A DNA stretch of 64,000 nucleotides from Cohnella sp. AR92 (GCF_003990975.1 NZ_RZJR01000015.1:58037-122036), one strand, 5' to 3'. Counted from the first letter of the stretch, positions 40,859 to 49,704 are shown. Program-made: numbers and translations. Notes: generated from the sequence alone by a model not told the origin.

Positions 40859-41869
40859 ATGTTAACGCCCGCTATCACGTCCCAGGCTTCCATTACCGCG
40901 ATAGGCAGCTTCGTTCCGGAACGCCGCCTGACGAATGACGATCTATCCGCCATGGTGGATACGAACAACGAGTGGATCGTCCGCCGCACCGGCATCAGGG
41001 AGCGTCGCATAGCCTCGCCCGGCGAATTCGCCAGCCATCTCGCGATTGGCGCCGTCCGGGATCTGCTTGACCGATATCCGCTGGATTCCGGAAGCATCGA
41101 TGGCATAATCGTCGCGACGACGACCCCCGACTCGCCATTTCCATCCGTCGCTTCCCGCGTGCAGGAAGCGTTCGGGATGAACGGCTGCCTTGCCTTCGAT
41201 ATGAACTCGGCTTGCGCCGGCTTCGTATCCGCTCTTCAGACGGCCAACGGACTCGTGCTTACCGGAGCGTACCGCCGAATTCTGGTTATCGGCGTCGAGA
41301 CGCTTAGCCGTATCACGGACTATACGGACCGCTCCACCTGCATTCTGTTCGGTGACGGGGCGGGAGCCGTTCTGGTCGAGCATGCCGCCCAAGGTGCTTT
41401 CCTGGCATCGGATGCCGACACGATCGGAGCCGGGGGGCCTTTGGTATACGCGTCCGGACTGTCCGATGAGTGGAACGGCCAACCGCTTGCCGGCGAAGGC
41501 AAGATCGTTCAGAACGGCCGGGAGGTGTACAAGTGGGCGGTAACTCAAGTTCCCCTTGCCGTTCGAAGAATGCTTGAAGCCGCCGGCGCCGACATGGAGG
41601 AGCTCGACTGGTTTGTCCCCCATAGCGCCAACATGAGAATGGTGGAAGCGATGTGCGAACGGATGGACCTCCCGCTTAGCCGAGCTCTCACGAGCATGGA
41701 ATGGTTCGGCAACACTTCCGCCGCTTCGATTCCGCTTGCCCTTGACCTCGCCGTGCGGGAAGGCAAGCTTCAAGCCGGGAATCTCGTCGCGCTCTATGGG
41801 TTCGGCTCCGGTCTGTCGCAATCGGGTCTTCTCCTGAGATGGACGATCCAATCCAAAACAGGCCGATGA
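40859..41869 (+). CDS. fabH: 3-oxoacyl-ACP synthase III (FabH family)
   Basis: A 336-residue ketoacyl synthase that starts fatty-acid synthesis by condensing acyl-CoA with malonyl-ACP. The family opening is NEWIVRRTGIRERRIASP. The active-site Cys is in DMNSACAGFVSALQ, His in DWFVPHSANMRM and Asn in WFGNTSAASIPLAL; the C-terminus is GFGSGLSQSGLLLRW. Promoter, FapR operator and AAGGAGGA Shine-Dalgarno are all present, so it belongs to the membrane-lipid regulon. It is not next to other fab genes and is followed by glycan genes, so it may be a second FabH with its own acyl preference. Confidence 0.95.
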   Translation: MLTPAITSQASITAIGSFVPERRLTNDDLSAMVDTNNEWIVRRTGIRERRIASPGEFASHLAIGAVRDLLDRYPLDSGSIDGIIVATTTPDSPFPSVASRVQEAFGMNGCLAFDMNSACAGFVSALQTANGLVLTGAYRRILVIGVETLSRITDYTDRSTCILFGDGAGAVLVEHAAQGAFLASDADTIGAGGPLVYASGLSDEWNGQPLAGEGKIVQNGREVYKWAVTQVPLAVRRMLEAAGADMEELDWFVPHSANMRMVEAMCERMDLPLSRALTSMEWFGNTSAASIPLALDLAVREGKLQAGNLVALYGFGSGLSQSGLLLRWTIQSKTGR

Positions 41870-41943
41870 TGGGGGTTCAACTGTCGTGACGGCAGCTATC
41901 CTGTCCTCATAAACTGATACCATTCAGGAACAGGAGGCTGGCC

Positions 41944-42669
41944 ATGACATCCGTAACGACGGCTCCCCTTGTCAGCATTGTCATTCCTTTCTACAACGAC
42001 GCCTTTATCGACCAAGCGGTCGCGAGCGCGCTTGCCCAGACATACTCTCCCATCGAGATCATCGTCGTCGATGACGGGTCCACCATGCATCAGGAGCGGC
42101 TTACCCCCTATCTGCGCCATATTCACTATCTGGGCAAAGGGAACGGCGGTACGGCCAGCGCCTTGAATCATGGGATTCGTATGGCATCCGGAGAATACAT
42201 CGCCTGGCTGAGCTCGGACGACCGCTTCTACCCCCACAAGATCGCCAGGCAAGTCGCTTACATGAAGCAGCACAATGCGCTGATCAGCTGCACGGACTTC
42301 GATCTGATCGGCGCCTACAATGAAGTGCTCAAGTCGAACCTCGCCGTCAAATTCCCTTCCGTCAAAGATTTTATCCGCGCCATGTTCACCTTCTGTCCGA
42401 TTAACGGATGCACCGTCATGATGCACAAATCCCTCCCTCTCCGGTTAGGCCCTTTCAATGAAGGACTGACCTGCACGCAGGACTACGAATTCTGGCTGCG
42501 CGTGTTTATCTCCGGAATCGACTTCCACTTTATCAACGAGACGCTGACCGCTTACCGTTGGCATGAAGCAATGGGCTCCAGGCAGCGCAGTCAGACGGTG
42601 GACGCCGAATTCAACTTCGTCCGGGACCAATATGCCCCTTATTTGAATGCGCTTCTGGAGAGGTTATGA
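41944..42669 (+). CDS. GT2-family glycosyltransferase
   Basis: A 241-residue GT-A fold enzyme. SIVIPFYNDAFIDQAVASAL is the nucleotide-binding start, IIVVDDGSTM the first acidic motif, and IAWLSSDDRFYPHKI the DxD-type metal site near residue 90. FNEGLTCTQDYEFWLR is the acceptor-side ED motif. No membrane segment. The start ATG has ACAGGAGG. Closely resembles the product of 45871-46632 in layout, so the two may be paralogues. First of three rightward glycosyltransferase genes. A CATAAACTG element at 41908-41916, with AC 17 bases before, resembles a sigma-K promoter with one mismatch. Confidence 0.92.
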   Translation: MTSVTTAPLVSIVIPFYNDAFIDQAVASALAQTYSPIEIIVVDDGSTMHQERLTPYLRHIHYLGKGNGGTASALNHGIRMASGEYIAWLSSDDRFYPHKIARQVAYMKQHNALISCTDFDLIGAYNEVLKSNLAVKFPSVKDFIRAMFTFCPINGCTVMMHKSLPLRLGPFNEGLTCTQDYEFWLRVFISGIDFHFINETLTAYRWHEAMGSRQRSQTVDAEFNFVRDQYAPYLNALLERL

Positions 42670-42716
42670 ACTCGCCTCTCGCCCCATCGCAGATTAACCG
42701 ACAGGGGAGATGACCG

Positions 42717-43793
42717 ATGAAAGTTCTGTTCGTGTTCGTGCTCCCCAGCGGCGGAGTCGATACGTTAAATCGCATGAGAGTCAAAGCGCTTGCCGGCAAA
42801 GGAATCGACGCCCATCTCCTGTATTTCCAATCGGGAAGCGGAGCCTCCAACAACGAAGGGCTGACGGTCTTCTATACGAGCAATCCGGAATCGTTGCGTT
42901 CGATCCTCCATAAGGAGAACTACTCGGCCATCGTTGTCGTGTCCTTTTTCTTGGAGCTGTCTCTATTTCGTCAATTGGGCTATAAAGGACCGCTTATCTT
43001 CGAAATTCAGGGCTTCGGCCCTCAGCCGGTCGCCAGAGAAGCCCTGACCGGAGCCAAGCCTTATCTCGACTCCCATGCCGATGCTATTCTCTTCCCGCAC
43101 ACTCCCCATATTGGCGAGATTCTTCTCGAGCATTACCCCCACAAACGCCGGTATGCCTTCCATAACCCTTTCGATGCATCGCAGTTCCATTATCGGCAGA
43201 TAACCGATTATCCGCGGCCCGTGATGGCGTGGATCGGACGATTGGACCCCAACAAGAATTGGAGCGATTTTCTGATCATTGCCGCCAAGGTGCTCCCGAG
43301 CGTTCCTAACCTGGAGGTCTGGATGTTCAGCGATCCTTGGCTCGCCGAGGCCGGAGAACAGGAGAAAATGCAAACGAAGCTCAACGTCCTGGGACTCACC
43401 GGCCGGGTTTACCAGGTTCATCACATCCCGCATGCCAAGATGGCCGACTTCTACTCCGTGATCGGGGATTCCGGCGGGGTGCTCTGCATGACTTCCAAAG
43501 CGGAGGGAGCCCCTTATGCCGCGCTTGAAGCGTTGATCTGCCGTTGCCCGGTCGTCACTAGCGATTCGGATGGGGTACGATCCTCCCTGATCGACGGAGT
43601 TACCGCACTCTATTACGATCATGGGGATACGGACGGCGCAAGCCGCCAAGCGATCCGCCTCATGACCGATAAGAAGCTGCGCCAGGCGTTGGTTCGCAGA
43701 GGCGAAAACCACGTCCGGGACAATTTTACGCTCGAGCGTTACGCCGATCATTTCACCAGTATGCTGAAGGAGTTGGGGGTGGAAAATTGCTGA
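42717..43793 (+). CDS. GT4-like glycosyltransferase (GT-B fold)
   Basis: A 358-residue enzyme. It opens with KVLFVFVLPSGGVDTLNRMR and has the linker VMAWIGRLDPNKNWSDFLI near residue 165. The C-terminal donor-binding region is LCMTSKAEGAPYAALEALIC followed by RCPVVTSDSDGV, with the E.......E motif of GT4. It transfers a sugar from a nucleotide donor with retention of configuration. ATG 42717 follows AGGGGAGATG. It overlaps the next gene by 7 bases. Part of the rightward glycan operon. Confidence 0.9.
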   Translation: MKVLFVFVLPSGGVDTLNRMRVKALAGKGIDAHLLYFQSGSGASNNEGLTVFYTSNPESLRSILHKENYSAIVVVSFFLELSLFRQLGYKGPLIFEIQGFGPQPVAREALTGAKPYLDSHADAILFPHTPHIGEILLEHYPHKRRYAFHNPFDASQFHYRQITDYPRPVMAWIGRLDPNKNWSDFLIIAAKVLPSVPNLEVWMFSDPWLAEAGEQEKMQTKLNVLGLTGRVYQVHHIPHAKMADFYSVIGDSGGVLCMTSKAEGAPYAALEALICRCPVVTSDSDGVRSSLIDGVTALYYDHGDTDGASRQAIRLMTDKKLRQALVRRGENHVRDNFTLERYADHFTSMLKELGVENC

Positions 43794-45175
43794 CCAGCAT
43801 TATTCTTCTTACTCTGAACAACATGGATCAAACGATTCGGTGCGTGAACAGCATCCGTGCTTTCACCCATGTTCCGTATGAGTTGATCGTCATCGACAAC
43901 GGCTCTGCGGACGGGACGATAGGCTGGCTGCACGAGCAGCCGGACATCCGCTTCTTCTGCAACGGAAGCAATGCGGGCTTCGCCGCATCCTGCAACCAAG
44001 GAGTCTCCATGGCGCGCGGGGAGCTTATTCTGCTGCTGAACAACGATACTTTGGTCTCTCCCCGCTGGCTTCCGCAGCTTCAAGCCGCCCTTCTGTCGCA
44101 CGAGTCCGTCGCCATCGCCGGGCCGGTGTCCAACTTTGTTCTGCCGATGCAGAAACGCGCTTTTACGTATTTGAACGACGCCCAATTTTTCCAATTCGCC
44201 GATGGCTTTAATCATCACGACCCTGCCCGCTGGCGGGACGTCACTTCCTTGAGCGGGTTCTGCATGCTGATGCGCCGCAGCACCTGGGATCGGATCGGCG
44301 CCTTGGACGAACAGTTCGTTCTGGGCGGCTATGAGGATATCGATTACGGCTACCGGGCGCTCAAGCAAGGACTGGCGCTCCGGATCGCCGGCGATACGTT
44401 CATCTATCACGAAGGGAACAAGAGCTTCGATCGCAATCATCTGGATATGTACGCGATTGCCAGGGTCAATCGCCGCCGATTCCTCCGCAAGTGGGGGTTC
44501 AATCCGGAACGGCTCATTCTGCAGCTCGACCCCGGCTTCCTGCCCGGCATCCCGATGCAGGCGCATCCTCACCATTCGCCAAGCGGCAATCTGGTGCCCA
44601 GCGGCTGGTATGGCATGGATGCTTCCGGCTGCGTCTATCGCGTAGAGAGGGGAACGAAGCGCCCCATCGCTTCCTACGAGTCCTTCCTTCGCCTGAACCT
44701 CTCGATGGACCGGGTCGCGCACGGAGCGGACGGCATGCTCGCGGGCTTGCCGACGGGTTCTCCCATCCATCCGCTGACCGGCTTGATGTGGGACTTCCCG
44801 GACAGCTTTCTCGCGAGGGATCCGGGCGGCGGCGCGCATATGATCGCTTACGGAATCCGCTACCCGATCCGCGACGAGCTCTCCTGCAGCCAGTTGGGAT
44901 TAAGGCTTGCCGAAGCTGCCGGCATCAGCTACGAGCAGCTGCTCTCGCTCCCCGAAGGCTGGCCGATCCAGCAGGACCCTTGGGAGGAGCACGAGCTGCT
45001 GGACAACCGCGTCTATTCGGGGCCCGACGGCCGTCTTTTCTACGGAGAAGGCCAGCGGCTGCGCCCGATCCGCAACGAAGAAACGATGCGCCGCTTCGGC
45101 TGGAGCCGCGATCGCGCCGTGCCGCTTCCGCCTCACGTGTTCTACCGCACGGCTATCGGCTATGATATCTACTGA
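43787..45175 (+). CDS. GT2-family glycosyltransferase with C-terminal repeat module
   Basis: A 462-residue protein from TTG 43787, after GGGGGTGG and overlapping the upstream gene. The GT2 domain (1 to about 235) has YELIVIDNGSADGTIGWL, LILLLNNDTLVSPRW and GGYEDIDYGYRALKQGL. The last 200 residues are three loose copies of a module of about 55 residues: VYRVERGTKRPIASYESF...LPTGSPI, then MIAYGIRYPIRDE...LPEGWPI, then FYGEGQRLRPIRNEETM. The same module is seen in 50793-52301 and 56666-58069. Its role is unknown; a carbohydrate- or surface-binding part is inference. Confidence 0.92.
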   Translation: MLTSIILLTLNNMDQTIRCVNSIRAFTHVPYELIVIDNGSADGTIGWLHEQPDIRFFCNGSNAGFAASCNQGVSMARGELILLLNNDTLVSPRWLPQLQAALLSHESVAIAGPVSNFVLPMQKRAFTYLNDAQFFQFADGFNHHDPARWRDVTSLSGFCMLMRRSTWDRIGALDEQFVLGGYEDIDYGYRALKQGLALRIAGDTFIYHEGNKSFDRNHLDMYAIARVNRRRFLRKWGFNPERLILQLDPGFLPGIPMQAHPHHSPSGNLVPSGWYGMDASGCVYRVERGTKRPIASYESFLRLNLSMDRVAHGADGMLAGLPTGSPIHPLTGLMWDFPDSFLARDPGGGAHMIAYGIRYPIRDELSCSQLGLRLAEAAGISYEQLLSLPEGWPIQQDPWEEHELLDNRVYSGPDGRLFYGEGQRLRPIRNEETMRRFGWSRDRAVPLPPHVFYRTAIGYDIY

Positions 45176-45179
45176 CTAG

Positions 45180-45237
45180 AAAGCTGCTCCCTCTCTGCCG
45201 GCTAAATCGCCCGGCAATGTTGGGGCAGCTTTTGCCG
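45180..45237 (+). terminator. Terminator of the rightward glycan operon
   Basis: AAGCTGC.CC pairs with GG.GCAGCTT around an inner GCCGG/CCGGC stem, followed by TTTTGCCG. It starts four bases after the stop codon. Confidence 0.7.
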
Positions 45238-45251
45238 TCTTGCTTATTGTC

Positions 45252-45740
45252 GCGGGGCGGCGGCGCGGAGTTAGTCTCGTCTGAGACTAATTCGAGCGAT
45301 GCGCGGGGCGGCGGCGCGGAGTTAGTCTCGTCTGAGACTAATTCGAGCGATGCGCGGGGGGGCGGCACGGAGTTAGTCTCGTCTGAGACTAATTCGAGCG
45401 ATGCGCGGGGCGGCGGCACGGAGTTAGTCTCGTCTGGGACTAATTCGGGAGATGCGCGGGGTGGCGGCACGGAATTAGTCTCGTCTGAGACTAATTCGGG
45501 AGATGCGCGGGGCAGGTGGCGCGGAGTTAGTCTCGTCTGAGACTAATTCGGGAGATGCGCGGGGCAGGTGGCACGGAGTTAGTCTCGTCTGAGACTAATT
45601 CGGGAGATACGCGGGGCGGCGGCACGGAATTAGTCTCGTCTGAGACTAATTCGGGAGATGCGCGAGGTGGCGGCGCGGAGTTAGTCTCGTCTGAGACTAA
45701 TTCGGGAGATGCGCGAGGTGGCGGCGGGGGAGATAGTGTC
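45252..45740. repeat. Hairpin repeat array, nine 51-bp units
   Basis: The 20-mer TTAGTCTCGTCTGAGACTAA begins at 45271, 45322, 45373, 45424 (one variant base), 45475, 45527, 45579, 45630 and 45681: nine copies with 51- or 52-bp spacing. Arms TTAGTCTC and GAGACTAA pair perfectly around the loop GTCT, and in some copies the stem extends to 11 bp. The rest of each unit is GC-rich (GCGCGGGGCGGCGGC). A tenth decayed unit follows at 45721. The array fills the space between two convergent operons. Both strands lack stops over long parts, but without start signals; I regard it as non-coding. Confidence 0.9.
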
Positions 45741-45814
45741 GTACGGCAACATCTCGGCGCGTGCTCGATTCTGCAACGGGTGAATTAGCGACGTACGGCA
45801 ACAACACAAAGAGA

Positions 45815-45837
45815 GATCGTGTCTCTTTAACACGATC
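45815..45837 (-). terminator. Terminator of the leftward glycan operon
   Basis: Stem GATCGTGT/ACACGATC; the leftward strand continues TCTCTTTG. It lies 34 bp after the stop at 45871. Confidence 0.75.
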
Positions 45838-45870
45838 CCTCCGAGGCTTCGCGACCTCAAAGCTGCTCCT

Positions 45871-46632
45871 TCACCCGCGCTTCTGGCGCCTGTCCGCGGT
45901 CGGCGGCGCTAGCGCCGAGAGCAGCGTCTCGACCCGCTCCCGATAGCCGGCCGATACTTGCTGGAACTCTTTCTCGATATCGCCGCGATGCTTGACCGTG
46001 CCCATGTTGACGTGGTGGCGGTATTCGGTCAGCGGCTCCTTCAGATACGTAAGCGGATAGCCCGCAAGAATCGACCTTAGCCAGAAATCGTAATCATGGG
46101 TGAAGGGAAGGTTCTCGTTGAAGCCGCCAAGCCGATCGAACAGCGACTTTCTCATCATCACGGTACATCCGTTAACGGCATTGCCTTTCAAGAAAGATTC
46201 GTAGAAGCTGTACATCGATTCGAAGCGAAGGTGAACGGGCTTCTCCTTCCGTATTCCCTTCTCGTCGATCACCCGAAAAGCCGTATGGCTGATCGAGGAA
46301 CCCATCTTCTCCATAAAGTCGAGCTGCTTCTCGATTTTGCCGGGCAGGTAGCGGTCGTCCGAGCTCAGCCACGCCACGTACTCTCCGGAAGCCATGCGGA
46401 TGCCGTAATTCAGAGCGCTTGCCGTCCCTCCGTTCGCCTTCCCCAGGATGTGAGCTCTTGCGCCGTAGGGAACAAGACGCTCCGCTTCTCTCGTGGAACC
46501 GTCGTTTACGATGATAAGCTCGACATCCTTATAGGTTTGGGCAAGGACGCTCTCAATGGCTTCCGTTACGTAAGGATCATTGTAGAAAGGAATGACAACC
46601 GTCACTCTAGGCCGACCCATCCGCTCGATCAC
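45871..46632 (-). CDS. GT2-family glycosyltransferase
   Basis: A 253-residue GT-A enzyme. VTVVIPFYNDPYVTEAIESV, LIIVNDGSTREAERLV, YVAWLSSDDRYLPGKI and FTHDYDFWLRSIL mark the donor, metal and acceptor motifs. It starts at GTG 46632, overlapping the upstream stop (GTGA). A short basic end (ADRRQKRG) is noted. Last gene of the sugar-nucleotide operon. Same type as the product of 41944-42669, lying on the other side of the repeat array in opposite orientation. Confidence 0.92.
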   Translation of the reverse strand: MIERMGRPRVTVVIPFYNDPYVTEAIESVLAQTYKDVELIIVNDGSTREAERLVPYGARAHILGKANGGTASALNYGIRMASGEYVAWLSSDDRYLPGKIEKQLDFMEKMGSSISHTAFRVIDEKGIRKEKPVHLRFESMYSFYESFLKGNAVNGCTVMMRKSLFDRLGGFNENLPFTHDYDFWLRSILAGYPLTYLKEPLTEYRHHVNMGTVKHRGDIEKEFQQVSAGYRERVETLLSALAPPTADRRQKRG

Positions 46633-47840
46633 CCTTTCCGATTAGATTCTCCCAACCGATGCCTTTCGTCCTCCAAGGCATCCTCGATAGACTGAGTGAA
46701 CGGGATAAGCGGCCTCCAGCCGAGAGAGAGAATATCGGATAAATCCCTAGGCTGAGGAGACGGCCCCCCTTGATCGCGGATTTGCCAGGCCAGCTTCACC
46801 TTGGCCGCGGCATCGAACGCTTCCTTCACTTCGCCTAACGTCCTCATAACGCCGGAGCCCAAGGAATACAGACGCCCCGCCTGACCCCGCAGCAGCAAAG
46901 CTTCATAAGCGCTCACCGCATCCCGGACATCCAAGTAATCCCGCTCCTCTGCCAACGAAGAGAGAACAAACGGGTTTGACCCAATGGGATCCCCCATCGG
47001 GCTTGGCCTGCTTGCTTCTCTCTCTCCTTCGGGGTTCTCCTGCCCATCGCGCCCAGGCCGGGCCGCTTCCACGGCAGCGACCCAACGCGCGAGCTTGCCG
47101 CATAGTCCCTGGCTGCCCCCTGGCCCGATCAGGTTCGAAGGCTCGACAGCCAGAGCCTCGATCCCGTACCAGTTGTGCCAGTTAAGCGCCGCCGCTACCT
47201 GAACTGCCTTGCTGAAGCCATACGGATGAGCGGCCGTCTCCAGAGAAGCGTTCGTCAGCATGGATCCGACGACCAGGATGCGTCCCCGTTCGCCCCTCCC
47301 GCTTGCCCGCATGCCCTCAAGCAGATGAACGGTAGACCATACGTTTACGGCCAGAGTCTCGTCGGGCCGCTGCCAGGATCGATCGACGGCATTCTGTCCG
47401 GCAAGGTGCAGAACGGCGTCCGGTTGAAGTTCGCGGCAAAGCTCAAATACCGCTTGCTTCTCCGTCAGGTCGCAGCCCACGATTGGGGGGACGTACTCCC
47501 GCCATTCCCCGCGCGGCTCGCCTGTTCCTTCGCTTACCCCCGACTTCCACTGATCCTCTCGGCTTACCCCAGGCTTCCACTGATCCTCTTCGCATACCCC
47601 CGACTTCCAATGAACCTCTCCGCATACTCCCGACTCCCGCAGAGCTTCGCCGCCTGCGTTCGACTTTCGCAGCGCTTCGCCGCTTCCCCACGTCTTCTGC
47701 GGAGCTGCCCCGCGCGGCTCGCCCGTTCCGCCGCTTCGTCCGGATGAGACCCCGATGACCTCCCATCCGGTCGCGGCGAAGAGACGACAAGCGTGTCGCC
47801 CCGTGAAGCCCGTCGCTCCCGTTATGAGTATTCTCCTCAT
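46629..47840 (-). CDS. SDR-family nucleotide-sugar enzyme with inserted repeat
   Basis: A 403-residue epimerase/dehydratase-like protein. It starts at ATG 47840 (ATGA overlap with the upstream gene). RILITGATGFTGRHACRLF is the NAD(P) motif, AVLHLAGQNAVDRSW the second, and HPYGFSKAVQ the catalytic YxxxK. It resembles GDP-mannose-4,6-dehydratase-type reductases. Between beta strand 2 and the CDLTEK strand there are about 80 extra residues (33-112) made of ten-residue units such as GEALRESGVC, GEVHWKSGVC and REDQWKSGVS, flanked by GTGEPRG on both sides. This is an in-frame expansion in a place where the fold has a short loop. The reaction is not certain. Confidence 0.85.
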   Translation of the reverse strand: MRRILITGATGFTGRHACRLFAATGWEVIGVSSGRSGGTGEPRGAAPQKTWGSGEALRKSNAGGEALRESGVCGEVHWKSGVCEEDQWKPGVSREDQWKSGVSEGTGEPRGEWREYVPPIVGCDLTEKQAVFELCRELQPDAVLHLAGQNAVDRSWQRPDETLAVNVWSTVHLLEGMRASGRGERGRILVVGSMLTNASLETAAHPYGFSKAVQVAAALNWHNWYGIEALAVEPSNLIGPGGSQGLCGKLARWVAAVEAARPGRDGQENPEGEREASRPSPMGDPIGSNPFVLSSLAEERDYLDVRDAVSAYEALLLRGQAGRLYSLGSGVMRTLGEVKEAFDAAAKVKLAWQIRDQGGPSPQPRDLSDILSLGWRPLIPFTQSIEDALEDERHRLGESNRKG

Positions 47841-48724
47841 AGCCGATCCGTTCGTTCCCATTCCGCTAATTCTTCGAGCATCGCGGAATAGCCTGGCGGC
47901 TTGTGGCCGAAGCCGCTCTTCGTCGGCTGCAGCGTCCGATCGATCGCCGGCTCCGGAACCGGTCGAAGCTCCAGATCCGTTCTCCCGTAGGCATGCCGAA
48001 CGAGCTCCAGCAGCCGGTGCTTGCTAATCGGCTCGGGCGCCGTAAGATGAACGAGCCCTCCGACCTGCGGATGCTCGATGGCCCACGCCGCCGCCTTCGC
48101 CAGCTCCAGCGTCGTCACCCCGTTCCAAGGAACGTTCACGTATCCGGGAACGATTCCCTTCCGGGACAGGAACCACTTCAAGAGGCCGATCCCGTCCTCT
48201 CGGATCTCGGGTCCGATAATCGAGGTTCGGATCGTTAGATGCCGAGGATCGCGTATCTCCCCGAGTGCCTTGCTCTTGGCATACACCGTATAGCCGTCCG
48301 GAAGCTCCTCTTCCCCGTAGGAGCCGCGCGCCCCGGAGAAAACGCAATCGGAGCTGATATGAATCAGCCGGGCCCCGATCTCGCCCGCGGCATGGGCAAG
48401 CCAATGGGGCAGCAGGCCGTTCACCGTATAAGCGAGGAGCGGCTGCTCCTCCGCATGGCGATTCAGAATGCCGATCGCATTCACGATGATATCGGGCCGT
48501 ACCCGCTCTACCGTCTGCCTGACCGCCGGCAAATCCTCGGCATCCAGCTCATGAAGCGGTACTCCGGAAAGCCTCGGAAGGGACGGTATCCCCGTACCCG
48601 TCCCGAAGCTTTTTCCAACATGGGGCCGTATCGTTGCTTCCACCTCGTACCCGGATTGACGGCTCAGATAGGCAGCCAGGATGTGGCCCGCCATCCCGTT
48701 GCCGCCGAGCAGCAGGATCCTCAT
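47837..48724 (-). CDS. RmlD-like SDR reductase for a 6-deoxy amino sugar
   Basis: A 295-residue NAD(P)-dependent reductase. LLLGGNGMAGHILAAYL binds the cofactor, LIHISSDCVFSGARGSYGEE and DGYTVYAKSKALGEI give the Ser and the YxxxK motif. It is like dTDP-4-dehydrorhamnose reductase and like the WbvR-type reductase that follows UDP-GlcNAc 4,6-dehydratase. It lacks the C-terminal cupin of CapF. Starts and stops overlap with both neighbours (ATGA). With the 4,6-dehydratase and the 2-epimerase upstream it would complete a UDP-L-QuiNAc or UDP-L-FucNAc route; which of them cannot be decided here. Confidence 0.87.
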   Translation of the reverse strand: MRILLLGGNGMAGHILAAYLSRQSGYEVEATIRPHVGKSFGTGTGIPSLPRLSGVPLHELDAEDLPAVRQTVERVRPDIIVNAIGILNRHAEEQPLLAYTVNGLLPHWLAHAAGEIGARLIHISSDCVFSGARGSYGEEELPDGYTVYAKSKALGEIRDPRHLTIRTSIIGPEIREDGIGLLKWFLSRKGIVPGYVNVPWNGVTTLELAKAAAWAIEHPQVGGLVHLTAPEPISKHRLLELVRHAYGRTDLELRPVPEPAIDRTLQPTKSGFGHKPPGYSAMLEELAEWERTDRL

Positions 48725-49704
48725 GTCAGGAAGCCTCCCCGAACGAGCATCTGGCGAATCTCTTCCTTCGACATCAAGGATTGGCTGGAGCTGAAGCTGT
48801 CAAAATGAACCGGAGGGTATGCCGAGTAATGCTCGGACAGTCCGGGAATGTCGAGGGTCGGCAGAATTACGAGGTACTGATCGTCGTAGACGACGGTATT
48901 CAGGCTCTCGTATTCCGTTAAGAGAATCTCGTGGATTTTCTCCCCCGGTCGCACTCCCGTCTCCACCATATCGACATGCTTGCCCATCGCCTCCATCAGC
49001 ACGTCCGCCAGATCGACGATCCGGCAAGTCGGCATCGTCAGGACGAATATCTCCCCTCCCACGCTCTCTTTGGTCGCCTTGAACAGCAAGCGGATGGCGT
49101 CCTCCAGCGTCAGGAAGAAGCGGGTCATGTTGCGATGCGTCAGACTGATCTCGTTCTTGTGAGCGATCTGGTTCATGAAGAGGTGAATGACGCTGCCGTT
49201 CGTTCCCAGCACGTTGCCTCCCCGGACGCAGACGAACTTCGTATCGCTGCCGAGAAGGTTGGCGTAGACGATGAGCTTCTCCCCGATCGCCTTCGTCATC
49301 CCGTAGAAGTTCGACGGATTGGCTGCCTTGTCGGTGGAAATATTGATAACCCGCTCGACCTTGTTCTCGATAGCGGCCTCGATGACGTTCTGCGTGCCGA
49401 TAACATTCGTCTTGAGCGCTTCATACGGCTGGTCCTCGCACACGGGAACGTGCTTGAGCGCCGCGAGATGAAAGATCAGATCCACTCCCGAGCAGGCCCG
49501 GACGAGCGCTTCCCGATCCCGGATATCGCCGATGCAGAAGCTGATGCGCTTATCCTCGAACGCCCGCTGCATCGCTACCTGACTGGATTCGTTGCGGGAG
49601 TAGACGATAATTTTCTCCGGATTCTGAGGCAGCAGCTGGCGAACCAGCTCGTATCCCCAGGATCCCGTGCCTCCGGTAATCAGAATTCGTCGTCCTTCAA
49701 ACAT
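48721..49704 (-). CDS. UDP-GlcNAc 4,6-dehydratase (CapE/WbjB type)
   Basis: A 327-residue SDR enzyme. ILITGGTGSWGYELVRQLL binds NAD; VDLIFHLAALKHVPVCEDQP is characteristic of the PseB/CapE/FlaA1 group; ISTDKAANPSNFYGMTKAIG gives the catalytic region with YxxxK. It removes water to form the 4-keto-6-deoxy intermediate, with inversion at C5 in the CapE branch. The start is ATG 49704, 13 bases after the first G of GGAGGGAAC, overlapping the 2-epimerase gene by 8 bases. Middle gene of the trio. Confidence 0.92.
   Translation of the reverse strand: MFEGRRILITGGTGSWGYELVRQLLPQNPEKIIVYSRNESSQVAMQRAFEDKRISFCIGDIRDREALVRACSGVDLIFHLAALKHVPVCEDQPYEALKTNVIGTQNVIEAAIENKVERVINISTDKAANPSNFYGMTKAIGEKLIVYANLLGSDTKFVCVRGGNVLGTNGSVIHLFMNQIAHKNEISLTHRNMTRFFLTLEDAIRLLFKATKESVGGEIFVLTMPTCRIVDLADVLMEAMGKHVDMVETGVRPGEKIHEILLTEYESLNTVVYDDQYLVILPTLDIPGLSEHYSAYPPVHFDSFSSSQSLMSKEEIRQMLVRGGFLT

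Noticed and set aside
45217..45540. Rightward frame encoding repeats with LVSSETNS, and its leftward counterpart with PPPRASLELV
   Set aside because: Both strands are open because a 51-bp repeat has no stops in these frames. The frame breaks where spacing becomes 52 bp, conservation is highest in the hairpin arms, and there is no ribosome site.
45252..45740. CRISPR array
   Set aside because: Spacers are themselves repeats of one sequence, not unique, and no cas genes are near. The same holds for the iterons at 23276-23401.
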